The notes under the pieces: generated by a model | Database searches by the model: none | Told to the model about the DNA's origin: nothing | The model's input: the letters and a program-made list of their open reading frames with translations, nothing else | Origin: Azoarcus sp. | Lineage (GTDB): Bacteria; Pseudomonadota; Gammaproteobacteria; Burkholderiales; Rhodocyclaceae | Direction: 5' to 3' | DNA: 42,686 bases | NCBI GenBank assembly: GCA_031277415.1 | Contig: JAITMK010000083.1 | Span: forward strand, 1-42,686 | Shown: positions 36,804 to 42,686 of the stretch, piece by piece | Layout: every line of letters starts with the position of its first letter | Numbering within the stretch: position 1 is the stretch's first letter | Program-made: the position numbers and the translations under genes

Positions 36804-38240
36804 TCAATTCCTCCGCCGTGCCGACCGCTTTTCCTCGTCCGCATGGGCACGGACCTCACGCAAGCGGGCATCGACTGCGGACAGTTCATAAAAATCACCG
36901 TCTCCGGCGCGGCGTGCCAGTTCCAGTTGGTCGACTGCGGCACGATAAGTGCCCTGTAGAACATAAACCTCGGCCTGGGCGCGATGTTGCGCCGTGCGCT
37001 TACCCAAAGCCGCATTGGCGCGCGCAAGCAGGCCCCACAGACGTACATCGCTGCTACGGCCACTGATCGCCCGGCGCATGTCACGCTCCGCATCCTGCGC
37101 GCGGCCAGCGGCAATTTGCGCATTGGCCAGAGCGTAGACCGTGTTCATACTCTCCGGAAAAGCTTTGCGAGCGGCGATCAGCGTATTGACCGCCGCATCG
37201 GCATCACGGCGAGCCAACGACAATTCGCCGGAGAGTACGGCGATGAAAGGCGAAGGCTTGGCACGGCGCTGCAACTCATCGAACGTGCGTGCGGCATCTT
37301 CCAGATGGCCGAGCCGCAACTGCGCAAGCGCCAGCCCGTAACGCAACGACACATCGTCCGGGTTTCCCTTGACCAATCCTGCAAGCGTCCGCACCGCTTC
37401 AGGGGCCGAGAGTGATTGCACGCGCAGGCGCGCTCGCACGTAGTTGAAATCCGGCGAATCGGGTACCTGGCGATAGCGCATGCTCATGACCCGGTTTTCC
37501 ATATCGGCAATACGCTCGGTATTTAGCGGATGTGTACGCAGATAAGCCGGGGCGTTGTTCTCATACAGGCGGGTGGCGCGTTGCAGGCGCTCGAAAAACC
37601 CCGCCATTCCGCGCACATCGAATCCTGCCGCTTCCAGCGTTTGCAGGCCGAGCCGGTCGGCCTCGCGTTCAAAAGTGCGTGAATAGCCCAGTTGCGCCTG
37701 CATTGCTCCGGCAGTCCCGGAAGCCACCGCTGCTTCGGCTCCTCGTGAACTACCGGAAGCAATCGCTGCCAGTACGGAAGCCAGCATCACCATGCCCACC
37801 TGCTTTTGCTTGCCGATGAGTTGCGCGATATGCCGTTGCGTGACATGCCCGATTTCATGCGCAAGCACCCCGGCCAGTTCCGATTCCGACTGCGCGGCAA
37901 GAATCAACCCGGTATGCACGCCGATATAGCCGCCCGGCAAGGCGAAGGCGTTGAGCATGGCATCCTTGACCACGAAGAATTCGAACGAATGGCCGGTTTC
38001 CGCGCTTGCCGCCACCAACCTCTGCCCGAGGCGGTTGATGTATTCCTCAACCTCGGGGTCATCGAGCAAGGCAGGATCCCTGCGGATCTCGCGCATGATC
38101 TGCTCGCCAATTTGCCGCTCCCGTGCCGGTGAGAGATCATCGATACCCACCACGTCGCCAAGGTCAGGCAAGTCAGCCGCAGAGGCGCTGAACCCAAAAC
38201 CGTAAAAGAGTGTGAAAATAAAAATAAAAAATAGGCGCAT
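36804..38240 (-). CDS. bepA: BepA-like M48 metalloprotease with TPR domain
   Basis: A 478-residue periplasmic protein with a signal peptide ending near FSASAAD. The M48 zinc protease domain has HEIGHV and, further on, EREADRLG, which gives the third ligand. The C-terminal half is TPR repeats (LRYGLALAQLRLGHLEDAART and the following helices). BepA in E. coli helps mature or degrade stalled LptD and other outer-membrane proteins, which fits the SurA/LptD genes about 6 kb away. Two earlier ATG codons (38255, 38252) exist; the ATG at 38240 gives the best signal peptide (MRLFFIFIF). Confidence 0.93.
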   Translation of the reverse strand: MRLFFIFIFTLFYGFGFSASAADLPDLGDVVGIDDLSPARERQIGEQIMREIRRDPALLDDPEVEEYINRLGQRLVAASAETGHSFEFFVVKDAMLNAFALPGGYIGVHTGLILAAQSESELAGVLAHEIGHVTQRHIAQLIGKQKQVGMVMLASVLAAIASGSSRGAEAAVASGTAGAMQAQLGYSRTFEREADRLGLQTLEAAGFDVRGMAGFFERLQRATRLYENNAPAYLRTHPLNTERIADMENRVMSMRYRQVPDSPDFNYVRARLRVQSLSAPEAVRTLAGLVKGNPDDVSLRYGLALAQLRLGHLEDAARTFDELQRRAKPSPFIAVLSGELSLARRDADAAVNTLIAARKAFPESMNTVYALANAQIAAGRAQDAERDMRRAISGRSSDVRLWGLLARANAALGKRTAQHRAQAEVYVLQGTYRAAVDQLELARRAGDGDFYELSAVDARLREVRAHADEEKRSARRRN

Positions 38241-38308
38241 GATCCGACACATCATACCGCGTCATGGCTGCAATGAAACAGTGTGTAGGATAAACGGAGG
38301 AACCCGGA

Positions 38309-39409
38309 ATGAACAAACTGCGCGGCGTCAATCTCGGAAACTGGCTGTTGCTTGAAAAATGGATGAAACCGAGTCTCTTTGAAGGCATGGAAGCTACCGA
38401 CGAAACGACCTGGTGTGCCGAACTGGGAAGTGCCGCAACCGAAAGGCTGCGCGCGCACTGGGATAGCTTCATCACTTACGAGGATTTCGCCTGGATTGCC
38501 GAACGCGGGCTGAACGCGGTGCGCATTCCGGTCGGGCATTGGATTTTCGGCCCCGGCTATCCGTACCACCCCAAGTACGGGGCCAATCCTCATCCATTCG
38601 TCACGGGCGGTATCGATGTGCTCGACCGCGCCCTGGATTGGGCGGCAAAACTCGGACTCAAGGTGATGATCGATCTCCACGCCGCCCCCGGCTGTCAGAA
38701 CGGATTCGATAACGGCGGTATCAAGGACGTGGTGGAATGGCACACGAAGGAAGAATATCTTGAACACTCGCTTGTGGTGCTCGAACGTCTGGCAGAGCGT
38801 TACCGCGCGCATCCGGCGCTCTTTGCCATCGAGGTGCTGAACGAGCCGCGCTGGGACGTACCCACCGACATTCTGAAGCGGTACACCCTCGCCGCCTATG
38901 AGCGCATCCGCAAGCATTGTCCGCCCGAGCGCGTGGCAGTGGTGTTTCACGACGGCTTTCGCTCTTACCGTGAATATCTCGGCTTCATGCAGCCGCCAAC
39001 CTGGCAGAACGTCATTTTCGATTACCACCGCTACCAGTGCTTCGAGCGCCACGACATCGACTCCGACATCTTTGAGCATATACGCAAGGCTACCGGGGAA
39101 TGGCGCGACGAGGCGGATTCGATCAATGCGGCTCTCGGCCTGCCTGCGATCTGTGGCGAATGGAGCCTGGGGCTCGACCTCAAGGTCGTCTCGCTGTGGG
39201 CCGAAGGCCCGTACAACCACGCGCTCGAACGCATGGACGCCTTCCAGCAGAACGTTGCTACCCGGGGCTATGCGGCGGCGCAACTTCTGGCCTTTGAAAA
39301 ACTCTTTGGCTGGTTTTTCTGGAGCTACAAAACCGAAACCACTCCGGCCTGGTGTTTCCGGGATTCGGTCGAACGCGGCTGGTTACCGGCGAAGTTCAAC
39401 AACGAATGA
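38309..39409 (+). CDS. Glycoside hydrolase family 5 enzyme, no signal peptide
   Basis: A 366-residue GH5-type TIM-barrel hydrolase. The N terminus LRGVNLGNWLLLEKWM and the VRIPVGHW strand are close to the exo-beta-1,3-glucanase branch of the family. The acid/base is E179 in EVLNEPRW and the nucleophile is E284 in ICGEWS. H124 in IDLHAAPG and the HRY motif also match. There is no signal peptide, so the enzyme should be cytoplasmic and act on imported or internal oligosaccharides or glycosides. An AGGA-type site (GGAGG, 9 bases ahead) supports the ATG. It stands alone between divergent bepA and the comEA-like gene, with no sugar transporter nearby. Confidence 0.9.
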   Translation: MNKLRGVNLGNWLLLEKWMKPSLFEGMEATDETTWCAELGSAATERLRAHWDSFITYEDFAWIAERGLNAVRIPVGHWIFGPGYPYHPKYGANPHPFVTGGIDVLDRALDWAAKLGLKVMIDLHAAPGCQNGFDNGGIKDVVEWHTKEEYLEHSLVVLERLAERYRAHPALFAIEVLNEPRWDVPTDILKRYTLAAYERIRKHCPPERVAVVFHDGFRSYREYLGFMQPPTWQNVIFDYHRYQCFERHDIDSDIFEHIRKATGEWRDEADSINAALGLPAICGEWSLGLDLKVVSLWAEGPYNHALERMDAFQQNVATRGYAAAQLLAFEKLFGWFFWSYKTETTPAWCFRDSVERGWLPAKFNNE

Positions 39410-39441
39410 ATGCACCGTCCGGCATCCTTTTGCAAATACCG

Positions 39442-39470
39442 TTGACATAGAATAAAAGGATATTTATTCT
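39442..39470 (+). promoter_or_regulatory. Sigma-70 promoter of the ComEA-like gene with operator-like palindrome
   Basis: TTGACA (39442-39447), a 17-bp spacer and TATTCT (39465-39470) make a good sigma-70 promoter 33 bp before the ATG of the HhH gene. A perfect 8-bp inverted repeat (AGAATAAA at 39449-39456, TTTATTCT at 39463-39470, 6-bp gap) fills the spacer and the -10 box, where a bound repressor would block polymerase. Confidence 0.7.
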
Positions 39471-39502
39471 GCGTACTCCTTTAACCGTCAAGGAGTATCG
39501 TC

Positions 39503-39814
39503 ATGCGTCGTTTTCTGTGTTCACTTCTTTTCGCACTAACTCTGTGCCCATTGGGCGCAATGGCGTTAGAGCCGGTCAACATCAACACCGCCGACTCGGC
39601 AGCCTTGCAGCAGATCAACGGCATCGGTCCTTCCAAGGCCAATGCCATCATCGAATACCGCAAGGAGCACGGCCCATTTGCCACCGTCGACGACCTGATC
39701 AAGGTTCCGGGCATCGGAGAAAAATCAATGGTGCAGCTCAAACCGCAAATCACGGTAGGCACTGCCGCTCCGGCGCCTGCGGCCAAGGGCGGAGGAACCA
39801 AGGCCAAAAAGTAA
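39503..39814 (+). CDS. ComEA-like helix-hairpin-helix DNA-binding protein
   Basis: A 103-residue secreted protein. The signal peptide ends near LGAMALE, and the mature part is essentially two helix-hairpin-helix motifs (VNINTADSAALQQINGIG and VDDLIKVPGIGEKS), then a Pro/Ala and Gly/Lys-rich basic tail (KGGGTKAKK). Short ComEA proteins of this kind bind double-stranded DNA in the periplasm and ratchet it inward during natural transformation. GGAG lies upstream (CAAGGAGTATCGTC before the ATG). It has its own clear promoter and is followed by a BIME-like repeat that can also serve as a terminator. Confidence 0.9.
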   Translation: MRRFLCSLLFALTLCPLGAMALEPVNINTADSAALQQINGIGPSKANAIIEYRKEHGPFATVDDLIKVPGIGEKSMVQLKPQITVGTAAPAPAAKGGGTKAKK

Positions 39815-39827
39815 CTCCAACCGTCTC

Positions 39828-39944
39828 TGTAGGGGCGTTGCGTGCAACGCCCTTGGTCATACATCTACCAATATGCGCGGGGTTTATAGGGGCGCGCCAA
39901 TTGGAATGATGTTTTGCAAGGGCGTTGCACGCAACGCCCCTACA
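39828..39944. repeat. BIME-like element: two REP palindromes in perfect inversion
   Basis: A 27-bp sequence at 39828-39854 (starting TGTAGGGGCGTTGCG) is repeated as its exact reverse complement at 39918-39944, 63 bp apart. Each arm is itself a palindrome (GGGCGTTGC/GCAACGCCC). It is the same palindrome family as at 8568-8656. It lies between the 3' ends of the comEA-like gene and yraN, a normal site for such elements. Confidence 0.88.
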
Positions 39945-40019
39945 TGGCTGCGTGATCCTTTCCCATTTGCGGAAAAAAGCGCCCCGCAAGGGCCGCGAAA
40001 AAGCCTGGACCTGCCTGCG

Positions 40020-40448
40020 TCATGCACTCTCGAACGCGCTGCGAATCCACTGCGGCTCGGAAACAGGCCCGTTATCGAACAGGACGGCATCGAAGCGGCA
40101 GGGCCGATCCTGATGCGCGCGTCCGGCGCGGAGAAGCCACCATTTCGCGGCAAAAATGATGCGCCGCCGCTTGGTGGGCGTGATACTCTCTGCCGCGCAG
40201 CCGAAGCGGGGATTTGTGCGCAAGCGCACTTCGACAAAAACCAGGATATTGCCTTCCAGGCAGACCAGATCCAGTTCTCCGCCACGGCAGTGTACGTTAC
40301 GGGCCAGGATTTTCAGCCCATGAGCCATCAGCCATGCGGCAGCGTGTTCTTCGGCCAGTTGTCCACGGGCTTGCGCCGGAGAGGCAGGCGCTTTCACAAT
40401 CTGACCTTGCCGCTTCTTTCCTGTTTTCCAACTCATGAACGAGTCCAT
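40020..40448 (-). CDS. yraN: YraN-family (UPF0102) putative endonuclease
   Basis: A 142-residue protein of the YraN family, which has a restriction-endonuclease-like fold and is thought to act on DNA or Holliday-type structures. Conserved parts are [24 protein letters not shown] and LVFVEVRLR. The frame is open far upstream. The ATG at 40448 has AGGGG seven bases ahead, and the ATG at 40436 is the alternative. Either start meets or overlaps the 5' end of rsmI on the other strand, so the two genes begin head to head on shared DNA. Confidence 0.88.
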   Translation of the reverse strand: MDSFMSWKTGKKRQGQIVKAPASPAQARGQLAEEHAAAWLMAHGLKILARNVHCRGGELDLVCLEGNILVFVEVRLRTNPRFGCAAESITPTKRRRIIFAAKWWLLRAGRAHQDRPCRFDAVLFDNGPVSEPQWIRSAFESA

Positions 40449-41298
40449 CATTTCGCCCCTGCTTAGTACGCCGTCATTGTACATCGTGGCGACTCCACTC
40501 GGAAATCTGCGGGATCTGTCGCCCAGGGCGCGCGATACGCTGGCGGCTGTGGATGCGATTGCAGCCGAAGATACCCGCCATAGCCAGAAACTGCTTGACG
40601 CTTTCGGCATTCGTCCCCGGCGATTGCTGGCCGTGCATCAACATAACGAACAACAGGCAGCCGGGCAGATCATCGAAAGGCTTGCCCGGGGGGAGCATGT
40701 GGCGCTGATCACCGACGCAGGCACACCGGCGATTTCCGATCCCGGCGCCCGGCTGGTGGAGCGGGTACGGGAAGCAGGCTACGCGGTCTCACCGGTTCCG
40801 GGGGCCTGCGCGGCGATAGCGGCGCTGTCGGTGGCAGGAATCGCCGAGGGCGGTTTTCGTTTCATCGGTTTTCTGCCTGCGAAAACGCAATCGCGGCGCA
40901 CGGCACTTACGGCACTGGCCGATGAGCACAACACGATGGTGTTCTACGAAACGCCTCATCGCATCAAGGCATGTACGGCCGATATGGCTGAGGTTTTTGG
41001 CGGCGGGCGTGAAATTATTATTGCGCGCGAGTTGACCAAGCTGCATGAAGAGATTGCTGTGATACCGCTGAACGAGGCCGAGGCGTGGTTTGCCGCCGAC
41101 GCCAATCGCCTCCGCGGCGAGTTCGTGCTGATCGTCCGTGGCGCAGAGATGCCCAATGGGATCGATGCCGACGCTTTGCGTATTCTCGGCCTGTTGCTGG
41201 ATGAGTTACCGCTCAAAACGGCGGTGCGTCTGGCTGCCGAGATCACAGGTGTATCACGCAAAGGACTTTATGCACATGCTCTGAAACAACATCAATGA
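40435..41298 (+). CDS. rsmI: 16S rRNA (cytidine-2'-O)-methyltransferase RsmI
   Basis: A 287-residue RsmI, which methylates C1402 of 16S rRNA at the 2'-O position. Motifs are [26 protein letters not shown] and [15 protein letters not shown] of the tetrapyrrole-methylase-like SAM fold. Length is normal. The ATG at 40435 has no clear Shine-Dalgarno site and lies within the first codons of yraN on the other strand. pyrC follows after 25 bp. Confidence 0.96.
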   Translation: MNESIISPLLSTPSLYIVATPLGNLRDLSPRARDTLAAVDAIAAEDTRHSQKLLDAFGIRPRRLLAVHQHNEQQAAGQIIERLARGEHVALITDAGTPAISDPGARLVERVREAGYAVSPVPGACAAIAALSVAGIAEGGFRFIGFLPAKTQSRRTALTALADEHNTMVFYETPHRIKACTADMAEVFGGGREIIIARELTKLHEEIAVIPLNEAEAWFAADANRLRGEFVLIVRGAEMPNGIDADALRILGLLLDELPLKTAVRLAAEITGVSRKGLYAHALKQHQ

Positions 41299-41323
41299 GA
41301 TAATTTCCGCTCGGATTATAAGT

Positions 41324-42433
41324 ATGCCAGACGATATGCTCCCACCCAAGACGACATCTGCGCCAACGCAGGAGCCAACACCTTTCTCCTCGGAGAAACT
41401 TGCATCCCTGACCTTGATCCGCCCGGACGATTGGCATTTACATGTGCGCGATGATGACGCCCTGGATGTCGTCGTGCCGCATTCCGCAGCCTGGTGCGGG
41501 CGGGCGCTCATCATGCCCAATCTGCGTCCGCCGGTGACGACTACGGTGCAGGCGCTGGCCTATCGGGAACGTATTCTCGCCAGCGTTCCGCAAGACTCGG
41601 CTTTCGAGCCGTTGATGAGCTTGTATCTCACCGACAATACACAGCCGGAAGAAATCGACTGCGCAAAGACAAGCGAAGTCGTGATCGCGGCCAAACTGTA
41701 CCCGGCAGGCGCGACGACTCATTCCGACGCGGGAGTCAGCGCGGTTGATCTCATTCATCCCGTGCTCGAACGCATGGAAAAGCTCGGACTGGTGCTGTGC
41801 GTGCATGGCGAAGCGACGGCGGAGGATGTCGATATTTTCGACCGCGAACGAGTATTCATAGAAAAAACGCTTTCGCCGCTGGTGCGCCATTTTCCGGGTC
41901 TCAAAATCGTGTTCGAGCATATCACCACGTCCGAGGCGGCCCAATTCGTCCGCGCCGCCGGGGCCAATGTTGCTGCCACTGTCACCGCGCACCATTTGCT
42001 TTTCAACCGCAACGCACTTCTCGTCGGAGGGCTGAAACCGCATCACTATTGCCTGCCCGTGCTCAAGCGCGAAACCCATCGCCAGGCGCTCATCAAGGCA
42101 GTATGCTCGGGAAATCCTCGCTTTTTCCTTGGAACCGACTCCGCACCGCACGCTGCCCACACGAAAGAGGCTGCCTGTGGTTGCGCGGGTTGCTACACCG
42201 CACCGCTGGCGCTTGGACTGTATGCCGAGGCGTTCGAGGCCGAAGGCGCACTCGACCGGCTCGAAGCCTTCGCCAGTCTGAACGGCCCGACGTTCTACGG
42301 TTTGCCTCCCAATGCGGACAAAATCACACTCCTGCGCGAATCATGGAAAGCGCCAACCCATTATGACTATGAAAGGGATAAACTGGTTCCATTACGCGCC
42401 GGTGAAACCGTTGCGTGGAAGTTGGGTGCTTAA
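41324..42433 (+). CDS. pyrC: Dihydroorotase (class II)
   Basis: A 369-residue PyrC, which cyclises carbamoyl-aspartate to dihydroorotate in pyrimidine synthesis. The metal ligands HLHVRD, the lysine to be carboxylated in AAKLYPAGATTHSD, LCVHGE and GTDSAPH are present. The N terminus carries about 15 residues more than E. coli PyrC (a Pro/Thr/Ser-rich stretch). ATG codons at 41324 and 41336 are both possible, and no strong ribosome binding site marks either. A lipoprotein gene starts 20 bp downstream. Confidence 0.96.
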   Translation: MPDDMLPPKTTSAPTQEPTPFSSEKLASLTLIRPDDWHLHVRDDDALDVVVPHSAAWCGRALIMPNLRPPVTTTVQALAYRERILASVPQDSAFEPLMSLYLTDNTQPEEIDCAKTSEVVIAAKLYPAGATTHSDAGVSAVDLIHPVLERMEKLGLVLCVHGEATAEDVDIFDRERVFIEKTLSPLVRHFPGLKIVFEHITTSEAAQFVRAAGANVAATVTAHHLLFNRNALLVGGLKPHHYCLPVLKRETHRQALIKAVCSGNPRFFLGTDSAPHAAHTKEAACGCAGCYTAPLALGLYAEAFEAEGALDRLEAFASLNGPTFYGLPPNADKITLLRESWKAPTHYDYERDKLVPLRAGETVAWKLGA

Positions 42434-42453
42434 GAGCCCGGCGGAGAGCCTCC

Positions 42454-42686
42454 ATGACATTTTCGCATCAGCATGTCCCGCTTCACATCCTCATATCGCT
42501 GAGTGCGTTGCCTTTGCTGGTTGCTTGCGAAAACAGCGCAACGTCGATGATCGTTGAAAGCAAGGCTCATGCGCTGGTACTCGTGCGCGAACAACCCTAT
42601 TTCTGGAACGATACGGTTAAACAACATGTTGTCGTTTCCCGCCTGCCGAATTGCCAGCGCCGGATAAAGATTCATCCAGACAGAAC
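42454..42686 (+). CDS. Start of a lipoprotein gene, cut by the window edge
   Basis: An open frame of 77 codons runs off the end of the window. It begins MTFSHQHVPLHILIS and ends its signal peptide in the lipobox LVAC (lipid-modified C25), then continues as a charged, soluble-looking protein (VREQPYFWNDTVKQ). A GGAG site lies 8 bases before the ATG (42443-42446). It is 20 bp after pyrC in the same direction. The family is not recognised from this fragment. Confidence 0.7.
   Translation, partial: MTFSHQHVPLHILISLSALPLLVACENSATSMIVESKAHALVLVREQPYFWNDTVKQHVVVSRLPNCQRRIKIHPDR

Noticed and set aside
42430-42675. 81-residue minus-strand frame at the right edge
   Set aside because: It overlaps the plus-strand lipoprotein start, which has a signal peptide, lipobox and ribosome binding site; the antisense product has none.

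Overview
The window is a dense, chromosomal, GC-rich stretch of Gram-negative DNA, most likely from a betaproteobacterium. Four things support this. The lptD-surA-pdxA-rsmA block with a divergent amgK is a beta/gamma arrangement. A DciA (DUF721) helicase loader sits beside secA. A CsgG-DUF4810-DUF799 lipoprotein trio is present, as known from Neisseria. There is also an MCE lipid-transport operon that ends in an auxiliary lipoprotein. I could not fix the order or genus by eye. No rRNA, tRNA, CRISPR array or complete insertion sequence was seen.

Layout, left to right. Positions 1-225 are non-coding with small inverted repeats, followed by a TlpA-like thioredoxin. The convergent pair pbpC and a thioester alpha-2-macroglobulin (758-8324, minus) comes next. 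A repeat-bearing gap of about 380 bp follows. A DUF3298 periplasmic protein and dciA (minus) stand divergent from secA-argJ (plus). Directly after argJ lies a two-gene cassette (14207-18985): a 1216-aa membrane protein with a predicted four-helix MotA/TolQ/ExbB-like membrane unit and a giant cytoplasmic-type coiled coil of about thirty 25-residue repeats, then a single-pass membrane partner. Next are thpR and the DUF799-DUF4810-CsgG lipoprotein operon (minus), valS (plus), then rsmA-pdxA-surA-lptD (minus) against amgK (plus). A PiT phosphate transporter follows, then a four-gene MCE/Mla-type lipid transporter. The right part holds tusA and bepA (minus), a cytoplasmic GH5 glycosidase, a ComEA-like HhH protein with a clear promoter, a BIME-like repeat, yraN/rsmI head to head, pyrC and the start of a lipoprotein cut by the window edge.

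Many genes serve the cell envelope. They cover outer-membrane assembly and quality control (LptD, SurA, BepA), lipid trafficking (MCE system), peptidoglycan synthesis, defence and recycling (PBP1C, alpha-2-macroglobulin, AmgK) and envelope lipoproteins. The others are core information and biosynthesis genes (secA, valS, rsmA, rsmI, argJ, pdxA, pyrC).

The best candidate for an undescribed system is the cassette at 14207-18985. It looks like an ion-driven stator-type pair, comparable in plan to ZorAB or MotAB/TolQR. Its tail is much longer and strictly periodic, and its partner lacks a recognisable OmpA/MotB peptidoglycan-binding motif. No nuclease or helicase genes accompany it, so a defence role is only a hypothesis.
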